A stretch of 64,000 bases of DNA from Pomphorhynchus laevis (taxonomy: Eukaryota; Acanthocephala; Palaeacanthocephala; Echinorhynchida; Pomphorhynchidae), in NCBI GenBank assembly GCA_012934845.2, contig WNNJ02003230.1, positions 186,001 through 250,000 on the forward strand, in the 5' to 3' direction. Shown piece by piece: positions 10,968 to 22,470 of the stretch. Under the pieces are notes generated by a model. It did not search any database. It worked only from the letters and a program-made list of their open reading frames with translations, and was not told where the DNA came from. The position numbers and the translations under genes are program-made. Within the stretch, counting starts at the first letter, position 1, and each line of letters opens with the position of its first letter.

Positions 10968-12353
10968 ATATGCAGAATAGGATGGATTAAAGTAATAAAT
11001 TTAATACGTGGGGGGGGCACTTTACATATAGTATTTTACGCTGATTTAAAGACTCACTTGCCGAATAGTGGTTCAATGCGATTAGGCTATTTCCTAAAAA
11101 ATGCCCATGAGCAGCCAAACTGGCGGTTACATATAAAGTATAGAAACCTTGTGATTGATAAGTTTAACGTAAATAACAAGTTTAAATATAATAAATACAT
11201 AAATTCATTCAAATATTAAAATGAACTGATTTTTAATGCGCACACGAAACATCAGAATGTAGTTTGTTTAGTCAGATAGCCGTCTAAATAGCTGTCTTGT
11301 ATAGAGAAAATATTAAAGAAAGTAGTTACTTTTTGTCATTTCATAAGTAGAAAATTAAGAAAATATAAGATAAATTGATTTCAATAAACATTTCATTTCC
11401 CTTTAATAATCAGTAAATATTACTGATTTAGTGATCACATCTTAATCACATTTTAAGTTCAGCAAATTTCTAAGTCAGCACCAAAAATACAAATGTTACT
11501 ATCTAGCAGCTTTAATTAAAAGATTCTGAATATTGTTTCATATACCTTTACAATCTATATATCATAATGATCATACTTCATTTAGCCGTATATTTGCAAG
11601 AGTAATTCGCCAATAGGTAGTTTGTATCCCTATCAATACTTCCAACTCAGTCAATAAAAGATATTCCTTGCTTGATGTTCTAAAGAAATGCAATCAAAAA
11701 GTCAAATTTTTCTTAATCAAAAACTTTCCAATTTAAATAGGTGAAGATAGTTCCGTAATAAACTCATATGTTATCTAGGCTTAAGCATTTCTTCTAGTAG
11801 CAAAGTCAGATTGTCTGCACGAAGATTAGATATCAATTCATGTAAACCATATTCTTTTAAAAGCCGATTTTTAAAAGGCTCCAATTTATCGACTTATAAA
11901 TTTTTACCCTAATTTATCGCCAGATGAGCTGAAAATACAATAAAGTTAACGCAAATAACTAACAGTCAAATGATTAAAAAGTCCTGTAGACTACTTTCAA
12001 ATCTGTTATAATAGAGTCATATCCTAGGTCAACTTTACCAACCAATGTAATTCGGTTGGTAAACCAAATTACAGTTTCACAGTCATCATGACTATACCGT
12101 CATTTAGAAAGCTTCTATTGACTCATAACTTAGAGACATCTTATAGTGTTATTCTTTTAAAGTTGTAGGCTTGCACTCATTATGGTTGACTTAATATCTA
12201 ATGGCTAAGTAATTTTGACATTGCAATACTTATTGAAACCTTATTTACACCACTATTCGGCAAGTGAGTCTTTAAATCAGCGTAAAATACTATATGTAAA
12301 GTGCTCCCCCCCACGTATTAAATTTATTACTTCAATCCATCCTATTCTGCATA
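10968..12353. mobile_element. 1.39-kb element with 104-bp terminal inverted repeats
   Basis: Arms 10968-11071 and 12250-12353 are near-perfect inverted copies. Each contains a homopolymeric G/C run (cgtgggggggg; ccccccccacg) and gcagaataggatgg at the outer end. No transposase frame is visible inside. The left interior holds the second copy (11173-11407) of the 235-bp dispersed repeat, so the elements are nested or related. It looks like a non-autonomous DNA transposon. Confidence 0.7.
11173..11407 (+). repeat. 235-bp dispersed repeat, copy 2
   Basis: Nearly identical to 8492-8726, in the same orientation, inside the element with long inverted repeats. Recent duplication or insertion is likely. 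Confidence 0.9.
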
Positions 12354-12480
12354 TGACACCATAGATGAAGTATCAACAAGGAAATTTCGTCTTATAAGAA
12401 TATTATTGCGGGACACTTAAATGCCAAATATGATTCGTCTTTCCTTTTGGAACTATGACAAATAATCAAATATTTAAACT

Positions 12481-13384
12481 CGATTAATATGTTTTTCCAT
12501 ACTTTTTAGATATGGTTGAACTTATGAAGCCTACAACAGTCGGAGTTGAATTGATATTGTTTTTTCAAACTTAGGTGTAAGTAACATGCATGTTGAATTA
12601 TCTTCTGAATAGTCGTTTCTGAGAAAGCCCAAGCCATTAATATTTACCTTTGAACGTAAAAATGCACTACAAACTACCACATCTAACAAAATCTAGGAGC
12701 AGACAAAAAGCCATTATCAATTGATGCTAACGGTATACAAATCGCAAAATACCTTTTTGCGTCTAGTCAGCTAGAGTGAAGCAATATTTATTTTTGATCG
12801 TATATTTATTCAACTTGCTCTGTGAACACTACCTGCATGACTTCAGCAATATAATTGATTCGTAAACCTGCTGGGCTAAGGATACATCGGAAAAGACTTA
12901 TTGAAATGTCTAAAACTCAATGCATTACTATTAGTGGACAAAAGGCTACGTCAATTATATTGCAAAGATATTAGTTATTTTATGTGTTTCACTTGCTAGG
13001 GAACGTAAACGGCTTAGCGATTAATCTTTTTCTTTGAAAACACGTAGAGAACCCAACGATGAAATATGTCGTATCTTCTCACCTACATGGTATTCTTATT
13101 TTAAATATGTTATCCTACGTCATACTCGAATGAATATCTGTGATAAAATCACTCATTATATAATATATTTTTATTTTGCATATAAAAATCAGATTCTATC
13201 AACAGCCTTTTCTCGCTAGAAGAAATTCAATATACTCCTAGACATCTGGAATGTCTATCAAAAAATCGTTCGATTTTGATCAACTATGTATAAAAAATAT
13301 AAAAGAATATAAATTCAACTCCGACTGTTGTAGGCTTCATAAGTTCAACCATATCTAAAAAGTATGGAAAAACAGATTAATCGA
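12481..13384. mobile_element. 0.9-kb element bounded by 76-bp inverted repeats
   Basis: Arms 12481-12556 and 13309-13384 are inverted copies, with landmarks ccatactttttagatatgg and cctacaacagtcggagttg. The interior has no convincing ORF; the 61-aa frame at 13034 is probably chance. Likely a MITE or foldback element. Confidence 0.6.
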
Positions 13385-14760
13385 GGATATAAAAGAATAT
13401 CCTCTCTCTTTTCAAATTATAGGATGTACTTTTCTAATTCTATCCTTCTCGGTTATCCAATCCATTCGACTAGAAGAAATAGAATTGTAATGATGCTTTA
13501 AAAAATGAACATCAGATCCGCTATAATCAAATTTTTAATGCAGAATTGCTTTATAAAATTCCTCTTATAAATCGTTGAATCATTCGTAATCATATAAGCC
13601 CGACGCGGAAGAATTACGAAATGCCGTTTCGTCATCACAATGAATCATCTAGTTATTGTGATTGAGGAGGACTAGTCAATGTTAGTCCTCTTCTACATCC
13701 AGTAGTGAGAGGGATCTGGCACTGATTAGTCATTGTGATGACGAAACGGCATTTAGTCATTATTTCGCTTCGGGCTTACATGATTAGAAAAATTCATGCG
13801 GAATTGTATCATTTGAGAAAAAGTTGAATCATTCATATCCTACAAAGTGTCATCGCGAATATCTGCTACCGAAAATGCAGTTTGGATTTCGTTATGAACG
13901 ATCTATTATTAATGAAATAAAATTGTTGATCATTTTGTTATCAACGGTTTCTCAAAACACAAGCCAGCCTAATTAATTTTCATTTACTTCGCTATGAATT
14001 TCAGCACAGTCAATCGAGGTACCTCCTTCGAATGCTTACTACAAAATAAATATTAATAGCAATTTTCTACATTGATTTATAGAATCTTACAACCAAATTC
14101 TCTTTAAATTTTGACGGACCAAATTAATCGATATTATTCTTACAAATAGAGGTATCTTGCAAGAAAATTCAATCAGTCCGATATTATTTTCCTTCTTGGT
14201 AAATCTTCCAAACCATATCTAAGATTTCCTCTCTTCTATTTCATCTGCGCTATATCCTGACGATTTTACGATTTTGGCATCTAATCAAAAGCTCAATCCC
14301 CCTTATTATATTTGTGAGAATAGTAGCATGTCTGTCAATTAAATTATGAAGACCAGTGTTTTTGCACTACCGTACGAAAACATCTTTGCATCTATATAAC
14401 CACGAAAAGTACTTTTAACATTAACGACGAAATTAACTTTTGGAATGTTTTTGTGATACGTGTTTGGAATGCTTTTGTGTTACGAAAACATTTTTGAATG
14501 CTTTCGTGACAAGCAAATAACGTGATAAATAAAATGGATAAATTAGTTTATTCCAATAAATTAATTTACTGAATATCCTCATTTACTGATAAATATTAAA
14601 AATTTTAAAATTTGTAAGGCGATTATGGAATGTCTACTGATTTATATTAAAATATTATTATAGACATATTTGGCTTATATATAATAGACATATTTGGCTT
14701 AGCGTTACAAATGTAGAAATGTACATTTTTGATTAAGAAATAAAGTACTTATAACGTCAA
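13384..14760. other. Mostly non-coding, contains a decayed ribozyme repeat
   Basis: Apart from the retrozyme copies at 13584-13800, no gene is recognised. The 13800-14300 part has moderately higher GC and interrupted frames, perhaps old LINE material. Confidence 0.4.
13584..13800. mobile_element. Decayed head-to-head pair of array-A-type retrozyme units
   Basis: The minus arm (13584-13650) ends in gatgacGAAAcggc, the 3' half of the hammerhead. The plus arm (13680-13800) has the stem I loop (catccagtagtg), a core CTGATTA at 13722-13728, stem II gtcattgtgatgac and GAAACGGC, then the downstream body (cgggcttacatgat). The core base G8 is T in this copy and stem I is eroded, so self-cleavage is unlikely. 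It is clearly homologous to the units at 61054-61779. Confidence 0.8.
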
Positions 14761-14764
14761 AATT

Positions 14765-15055
14765 TTGAGCTTAATATTAGATGATGTTATCAAGTTAAAA
14801 TTTTACGAAGACATCAATGAATATAAACCAATTTCGGACGAGAATGAATTAGACGTAATTTTTAAACTGTCCAAAAATAGCATGGATTATTCAATAGGTG
14901 AGCTATTTAAAACGGAAACTTATTTCAAAATATATCGTTATACAGCAAAATGCAGAGATGATACCAATTTATTCGAGAGCATTAATCCTATTATAAAATG
15001 CATTGAAGCTTGCAACGAAGAGGTAACAATGTTGAATGTTTTACTACAATTTTAA
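14765..15055 (+). CDS. Candidate host exon(s), unidentified, with Cys residues
   Basis: An open frame of about 96 codons has balanced composition (KFYEDINEYKPISDENELD, then YRYTAKCRDDTNLFES, then PIIKCIEACNEE). Splice-like sites inside it allow several readings: acceptor aatattag before 14781 (frame start AT GAT GTT), donor AATAG|GTGAGC at 14897, and donor GAAGAG|GTAACA at 15022. The block could be one exon of 80-85 codons with phase 1 at its start. No family is recognised. Its start resembles the exon at 24426 (ATTAG|ATGATG.. in both). Confidence 0.4.
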   Translation: MSLILDDVIKLKFYEDINEYKPISDENELDVIFKLSKNSMDYSIGELFKTETYFKIYRYTAKCRDDTNLFESINPIIKCIEACNEEVTMLNVLLQF

Positions 15056-15059
15056 TTTA

Positions 15060-16300
15060 ACCCAATACCCTATTTCTTCTGGCAAAAATGATTTTTAAAA
15101 TAAACTTAATTTTTATATAAAATGATGATAGCGCAAATAATTACCTAAAACATTATTTGAAATTTGATAAAAATGGCACGAAATAACGAAATCATTGTAT
15201 TATATTTTGAGGTATACAAAAGATCCAACTCTTGAAGTGCTAATCATTTGATTAAATCATCGAAAATTATATTAAATCTTGATATCATTTTATTCGACTC
15301 TTATCAACGAATAATTTAGAAAGACGCTAACGTTTCATTTTAAAAATAAAAGTATTTATTTTAAGGTATTTTAAAAATAAAATTCAATAGAATATTTTAA
15401 AATAGAAAATATTATTAGATATTTAATAATATATAATCAGAAATGTACTTCTGATTTTTTTTAATCTCATCTTTATGATTTAAATTTTTATAAAATAGTA
15501 TTTGAAGTTTACTAAAATATATTAGTTAAAATATCTAAAATTGAATAAATAATTTTGCATTACGTAAATTAGGCGAAAATATATTTTTAATTTAAATTTA
15601 TAAGTAATGTATTTACTAATTTATTTATTAATTTTATTAAAAATACTAAATACCTTAACCGTATATTATATTTTATATAAAATATATGAAATATATATTA
15701 TATTACTTGATATAGTATTATGATAGAATATCATGCTATATATTTCTTTGAATAAGTAAAGTTGTCATCTTTTTTAGGCTTATATGTTATTTTATATACA
15801 TTATATCAACGTGCAAATTAAAATATTAAATATTAAGCATAATATTAGATCATCTATTTGTATTTTAATCTTGATTTAATATATCATCGTATTAAGTTAC
15901 TATAGTAAATTAGTTAGCCTTACTAGATACTTCCAGATAGTGATTAGACAATTTTAATAATTAATTTTCAAAAACAGTCGTAAATATTAAGTAAGTGTCC
16001 ATAATTTCTTCCGGATCAAATATCTGTGTCATTTGATAAGTTCCGAATGAGTTGCAATTTAATATTAAACTTGAGCAACAAATTAATTAATTGTGAAATT
16101 ATATCTGGTTTAAACCATTTTCATTCTGCGTAAATTATATCCATCTTTATAATCTGTATTACTAATTATATTTTTCAACTATGATAAACCAAAAACTAAC
16201 CTTTAAGACGAGCCTTAATCAACTTGTCTTAATTGATATGAAATTTCATGAGTTTATTGATTTTGTTTGGATAGAATCAATATATATTTCATAGTTTATT
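15060..16300. other. AT-rich stretch, no gene seen
   Basis: Very AT-rich and low complexity, with no coding island. A short imperfect repeat, (t)acgagaatac.., occurs about three times at 16302-16352, immediately before PLE copy 2. Confidence 0.6.
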
Positions 16301-16354
16301 GATTTTACGAGAATACTACTATATGAGAATACTGCTTTACGAGAATACCGCTGT

Positions 16355-17790
16355 ATAAAATGATAACTAGTTTTCACGTCTTAAAACCACATTCTGTTTA
16401 TATGAAAAAAATACTTATAGTAATTAAAACACACTTCAAAAAATATTGTAAGGTAATCGAAATTAATACTGGCATAAAACACTATTTCAGTATTAATTCT
16501 ACAAAAGAATTTTTAGAACAGACAAAAGGAATAAATTTTCATAACATACGATATTAGTACGCTTTATACAAATCTAGATTTAGTAGTTATTAAAGAAGCG
16601 TTAGTAAAATTAATTAATCTTATATTCGGAAAAAGATATACATATATATGAAGCCTATCTAATAAAAATTAAACCATCAAATAAATATAAATATATGGAT
16701 AAAATTGAATTATTAGAATCCTTAAATATTTTGATAAATCAAAATTATTTAAAAGTAGGGACATCTATATTTAGACAAAGTAAAAGGTGTTCCAATGGGT
16801 GGTAATAGTAGCCTAATTATAGCTGACTTATTTTTAAGCTTTATAGAATATGAATTTGTTCATTAACTGTTTAAAAAATAAATATAAACAATATAAATAT
16901 ATGAAATATATGTTTCGATATATTGATGATATTTGTGTATTTAACTCTAATAATTTTTATTCAATAAGTGAACAAATTTATCCGGGTAGCCTCATTATAT
17001 GAAGGAAGATATGAACATAATTAACATCAATTAAAACTACTTTTAATTTATATCGTAAAGATGGACATATTTAAATTTACAAGAAACATATTTTTGCATG
17101 AGCATTCATGTATACCATATAATATAAAATATAATACATTAAATAATGAAATATTAAGAGTTGCAACAATTTGTAGCGATATTGGCTTTCTTCAAAATCA
17201 TTTAAATAATTTAATAGATGCATATTTTAAACTAGGTTACTATAAAAATACCATCAAGCAGAACATAGTAACATTTATAAATCAACACAATAATATAAAA
17301 AATAAATTTAAAATCATTAGCGGAAAACTTTTATGGATGAATAATAAATAATATACTTTGGATTAGAATAAGATAATATATAATCAAATTTAATCAGAGG
17401 AAATACGTCCTTAACACGTATTTGGTCCCGCTGCTGTGCTTGCTTTAGGAATTAAGGGCCGAAACCTGATAGCATAGCAGTTTCTCCTGATGACCTCTAA
17501 TTATTATTCTGATACAACGTATGTTATTTATTAGTCAATTCATAAAATGACTTTTATTTTAACTTGATATAAATAATAAAATATCTTATAACAATTATTT
17601 ATTTTTATTTACCTATTTTTATTTATTAAAAATTTTTATTTTATAATTTAAAAAATTTTAAAACAATTATCTAAAAACAATTATTAATTTTATTATTTAA
17701 TTATTAAATTTTGATTTAGCATTATTGTTTTGTTTATTTTATAATTATATTAAATGCGTAGACTCAGTTCGCTGATTTGAACTTTAAATA
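16355..17790 (+). mobile_element. Penelope-like element (copy 2), 5'-truncated, with 3' UTR
   Basis: Segments in order are the RT fingers remnant (KTHFKKYCKVIEINTG), the palm B-like region (PMGGNSS), the motif C region (MFRYIDDICVFNS), then a C-terminal block FTRNIFLHEHSCIPYNIKYN and DIGFLQNHLNNLIDAYFKL. A structured 3' UTR (17352-17530) and the conserved terminus gtagactcagttcgctgat near 17760 follow. No GIY-YIG domain is seen after the RT. The N-terminal region is missing and the frame is broken in several places. A tiny tandem repeat precedes the truncated 5' end. Confidence 0.8.
17360..17530 (+). other. Conserved structured element in the PLE 3' UTR
   Basis: A GC-raised block, shared with the PLE copies at 38285-38435, 34420-34500 and 47440-47600, can fold as nested stems. 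The outer stem is gattagaataa with ttattctgat, and an inner arm forms between gctgctgtg and catagcagt. The closing strand contains ctcctgatgacc. Its conservation in an otherwise AT-rich, fast-drifting UTR suggests a role in template recognition or RNA processing; that is inference. Confidence 0.5.
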
Positions 17791-17941
17791 TTGAATTAAA
17801 CTCAAGAAAACCATAAGAGTAATTGAACTCAATTTGATTTTAAATTTATCAAGTGATTTATTTTTAGTGATTTGTTTGAAACAAATATATAGGATTCAGC
17901 GGTTAAATGTGTAATTTATAATATTGAGGTATTTTTATTAG

Positions 17942-18050
17942 CAATTATCAAAAGAATTGGATAGACAATTAGATGTCTTGCAAAAGTCAAAGCGCAATCA
18001 TCTTAAACAATTAAACAGTTCAGCACGAATAAAATTAGAATTAGATCAAG
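17942..18050 (+). CDS. Candidate internal exon, charged/helical
   Basis: Acceptor gtatttttattag and donor GATCAAG|GTATTT bound 36 open codons (phase 0 in, phase 1 out). The peptide is rich in Leu, Lys and Gln with heptad-like spacing (LSKELDRQLDVLQKSKRN, then LKQLNSSARIKLELDQ), suggesting a coiled coil. No family was recognised. The nearest plus-strand exon-like block is the signal-peptide exon at 19178, which starts a different protein. Confidence 0.45.
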
Positions 18051-18740
18051 GTATTTTTAATTCGTGGCATTTATAGATTTTATCATTTATAGGTAATATA
18101 TTATAAACTGATAATGCTTATATATAAGGGGCATAGTTAATTTAAAGCCAACGCGTGTATTGTTGTGCACTTTTTATTTCGTAGTTGTTTAAATCAGTCT
18201 TATATTACGACGAATAAGACTTCACATCTTGCTTCTAAATATGACGTCATGTCAACAAATGAATTATATCATTTTAAAGTTTACAAATTTTATGCATTTT
18301 AAGTTTACAAGTTTGATATAAAGATTATAAGATTTTTATTTGGTATAAATCAACGTTGACGATAATTTTAAAAATAAGGGGAATAACAAAATGGTTAAAT
18401 AAAAAATTCGAAGCATTAGCTTTAATGCATTATTCATTATAATGACGTCATTGCCATTAATAAACTAATAGACATGTCGTATGCTTCAAACTATAAACCA
18501 GGCTAAGAAATAATTTATAATAAAACTTTTATAGAAAGTAACAGTGACCGTTTTGAAGGTCAAGTGACCTTTTTGGACTAAGTTACTTTCGTTATTATAA
18601 ATTTATAAAAAAATAAAAAATGTTATAGTATTAGATTAGGTAAAACTGAATAACTTTGAGTTTTTAAATCAGTTATAATCTAATACAAAATATTTAAATT
18701 TAAAGTCACAAATTTTACTTGCACATTAAATAATTAAAAA

Positions 18741-18900
18741 TATGACAATATTTGGTACTTTTTTTAATCCGATATTATGTTTTAATGATAATTTTCATAA
18801 CCTCTGTCAAATCCTTATATCTCTTATTTCTATTTAACGTTGTGATGAAAAAATCTAATAACTCGCACTCTATAGCCGAAATCCAAATTATTTAAAACCT
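18741..18900 (+). pseudogene. Duplicated, decayed copy of the 19178 signal-peptide exon
   Basis: About 150 bp nearly identical to 19136-19290. It begins with the same ATGATAATTTTCATAACC and the hydrophobic run, then drifts (FNVVMKKSNNSHSIAEIQI) and stops early. It is evidently a tandem duplicate of the exon 395 bp downstream. Confidence 0.65.
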
Positions 18901-18907
18901 TGTGTTT

Positions 18908-19120
18908 TATGATCTCATAAGGCAATCATTGGTGTCAATAATATAGTATTTAAGTATGATCTCATAAGGCAATCATTGGTGTCAATAATATAGTATTTAA
19001 GTATGATCTCATTAATTATTTAATGAGATCATATTTTATGATCTCATAAAATATGATCTCATTATGATCATATTTTATGATCTCATTAATTATTTAATTA
19101 TTTATTTAAGGCAATCATTA
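18908..19120. repeat. Local tandem and inverted repeats (atgatctcat)
   Basis: A unit of about 48 bp (atgatctcataaggcaatca..) is present twice in direct order (about 18908-19003). It is followed by several palindromic copies of tatgatctcattaattattt and its complement, able to form hairpins. It separates the two copies of the signal-peptide exon. Confidence 0.8.
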
Positions 19121-19177
19121 ATTATTTAATGAATTTGACAATATCTGGTACTTTTTTTAATCCGATATTATGTTTTA

Positions 19178-19396
19178 ATGATAATTTTCATAACCTCTGT
19201 CAAATTCTTATATCTCTTATTTCTATTTATCGTTGCGATTAAAATATCTTATAACTCGCAATCTATAGCCGAAATCCAAATTTATTTAGATGAAATTATC
19301 CGTTGCGATAAAATTTTAAAAGACATTGGATGTGAACTAGACAAACTACGATCTGAACCGTCAACTGCTTGGAGTCTAGGTATTCTAGTAGATAAG
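19178..19396 (+). CDS. Candidate first exon of a secreted protein
   Basis: ATG then 73 open codons to a donor GATAAG|GTAATT (phase 0). Residues 1-25 form a hydrophobic signal-peptide-like segment (MIIFITSVKFLYLLFLFIVA). A soluble part follows (SQSIAEIQIYLDEIIRCDKI, then GCELDKLRSEPSTAWSLG) with two Cys. I cannot name it. A phase-compatible next exon exists at 21587-21722. A decayed duplicate of the 5' part lies at 18741-18900. Lineage-specific secreted families often show such local exon duplication, but that classification is inference. Confidence 0.5.
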
Positions 19397-21586
19397 GTAA
19401 TTGTGTGAATAGTCAAATCGATAAACTACAAACTACGACTATTTGATAAATATTTGCATTGCATGATTATGTTATAGTAATCATTAATGAGTCATGATTA
19501 CTCATGACTTATTAATTTACTCTTCAAATGTCTTGAACAACTTATTCTATGAACCAGTAACCGAATTATAAGGGGAACAATCAGAATATTTTTGTTAATT
19601 TCTAGTTCAATATCCGGTTTAGGTTAGTGTTCTAATATCGTAACGCGAGATAATTAAAATTGACTAAGACAATTAAAAACTATCATTATCTAAGGTTTAG
19701 TTTATTTATCAAATGTCACTCCAAGAAACGCAATTTGACAGCTTAGCATGTGCGTACATGGACAAATAGTAAAATGCATCGAAGATCAAATTTTGAAAAC
19801 AAATTGTTTTATTTTTCTCTAAATGTTTTTTATATTAAAACTAAAAGCGTTTAAATTTTACGTTCACAATAAATATGAAATTAAGAATTTCATGAAACAG
19901 TTTTTTGCAAAAACTTGACACTTTCTTGATTAAAAAGTATTTATTGTAATAAATGATCTTAATTAATATCTTAATATCTTATCATTATTAATTTTCATAG
20001 CCTGATATTAGCATTATTAATTATCTTAGCATTATTCAGGTGCAGAATAATATTTTTGATAATATTCTTTTATTTAAAATTATTTAACATAATGATTATA
20101 GTAGATAATCTAGTTAATCAAATAATCTAGATAGTTTACAATTATTTAATAATTAATTAATAGTCAAAAATTATTTAATAATCTATGATTTATAATCTAC
20201 TATTTAATAATATTATTATAATCTATAATCTGTTATTAAATAACAGATTACTAGTTCACAATGATTAGTTCACAATTATTCAAAAATAATTTATATATTA
20301 ATTATTAAATAGTTTACAATTATTTAATGTCATCTTTTATCAAAGATTTTATCTTTGATAAAAGATAAAATCTTTAGTAAATTTATATATCGTAATATAC
20401 TAATCGTGCTTTAAGCCAATTAATATAATAAATGTCTTGAGACTTTTAAATATTAAGAATTTTAAATATAAATAAAAAATTATTGACTTACTTAAACTTC
20501 TATTGTCCTTTTATTATTAAAAAATTTTGATTTCAATAAATAAACTTGATTTTAAATAGATACATAGCATTAAGAATTTTCTACATTCAAAGGATGCTGG
20601 AGTATATAAATGTCTGCTGCAAATCATCACAATGCATTTATCATTAAAAAATATAAATTGGGAGCAGTAATACAAGTTTAAGTAAATACCACAGCTTTGT
20701 TCACTAAATAGTCGTGACAACTTTTAAAAATTTCTAAACAATCGAATAATCATAACTTAAAAGTGCTCTATAATCAGAACACCTTAAAATTGTTTCAACA
20801 TTTAATCTATTATAACCATTTTATAATTGTAAAGCCCTTGATTACAATGAAGTCCATTTAAGATGCCTTATGAGGAACGGCACAAAGTATATTGAAAATG
20901 ATAGCTAAAAAATGCCGAAATAGATAATACGCAAGAATTAAGAGATGAGTTGTAAACAAATAAATTTATAAATTTATTTGTTTATACATTGATTTTCATT
21001 AAATTAATGTTAAATAAATATATTTGTCAAATAGAAATAAATATAGTATTAAATGTCATACTAAAATTTTATCATTTTAAACGATTATAATTATTTTTAC
21101 ATTAATTTAGATTAATTAGATTTAATTAGATTTAATTGATTAGATTTAATCAAGATTAAAGAAATTAAAACAAGAAAATAAATTAATTAAATAATTAACA
21201 ATAAATTAATAATTAATAAATTAATAATTTATTAAATTAATAATTAATACATTAATTATTTTTTAAATTAATAATTAATACATTAATTATTTTTTAAATA
21301 GATAATTAATAAATTAATAATTTTTTAAATTAATAAATAAATTAATAATTTTTTAAATAGATAATTAATAAATTAATAATTTTTTAAATTAATAAATAAA
21401 TTAATAAAATAAACAACAATAAATTGATATCGTATTATGGAAGCAATGAAATATTTAAAACTTTTGAAAATACGATTTGTTTGATCTATTAAATTTATAA
21501 ATTTATGTTTGTTCAAATTTATATTTGTTTCGGCTTTAAAAAATAGTTTTAATTCATCAATTTATAGATTTTGGATGTACTTACAG
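19397..21586. other. Probable intron, AT-rich with simple repeats
   Basis: Contains runs such as aattaataaattaataa (21180-21420) and palindromic tatcaaagattttatctttgata (near 20340). No coding island; the 67-aa minus frame at 20517 is low complexity. Confidence 0.45.
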
Positions 21587-21722
21587 GTATCTAATGACAA
21601 ACCAATTGCAGTTTCAAGTCAGCACTACGAAAATAGTGTATATGAAGCATACGTAGAGTCAATGTTATCTACTGCTAATAGCAAGGTGAAAAATGCGAAT
21701 ATATCTGATGAATTTGATGAAG
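21587..21722 (+). CDS. Candidate internal exon following the 19178 exon
   Basis: Acceptor tgtacttacag and donor GATGAAG|GTAGGA bound 45 open codons plus one base (phase 0 in, phase 1 out). The peptide VSNDKPIAVSSQHYENSVYE, then AYVESMLSTANSKVKNANIS, is soluble, polar and coding-like. The incoming phase fits the donor at 19396, so the two may belong to one secreted protein across a 2.2-kb intron. No downstream exon was found with confidence. Confidence 0.45.
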
Positions 21723-22470
21723 GTAGGATATCTATGAAATTTAGAATACTTAAATTGTTCAGGGCGTTTTAACATCGAGAAAAAATAAATTAAAGATAAT
21801 ACTCAATCATAAATTATGCTACAATTTAGTGTAGGTTGCGACCTACACTAAATTTTAAAATGGCAAAAATAGCGACAACTTAGATTAAAGCGGTACTACA
21901 ACGTATACTAAAGCGGTATAATGTTTGATAATTGATTCAATATCTATTGTAATTTCATATTTGGGTTGAACAATGAATCAATGAAGTGATTTTCATCGTT
22001 TTTATCGTATCGTAACCTAAAAATAATTTTATTTTAACGAAATAAAGTAACGTTACAAACTCTGAACATGCTTCAATATCTATTGTAATTTCATATTTAG
22101 GTTGAACAATTATTATTTTGTTATTATTTATTAATAATATTATTAATAAGATGTTCCTCTACACGACAAAGAAATGTGTGCCAATATAGCTGATAATAGC
22201 CTTTTCGGTGACAAGACGACCCGGTCCATGTTGGACAACGTATATTTAAGCGGTACGTTTGCTACTCCATCGTCATGGAAATTAAAGTCGCATTAAAAAA
22301 CATAATTTTTAGTTAGTTTGACACAGTCTCTTATTAATGTATTGCAATTTATGTAATAAATATTTTTCTTTAAATAATAATTTTGTCCAATGATACATTT
22401 GATGTGCTCTTAAATTGTACAAGGATTTAAGCATCGTGATAAATAATACAATTTGGAATTATTGTTAACG

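Noticed and set aside
17480-17510. CTGATGA in the PLE 3' UTR (also at 38325 and 47480 on minus) as a hammerhead core
   Set aside because: No GAAA at the right distance and no stem II or III; the string takes part in a different fold.
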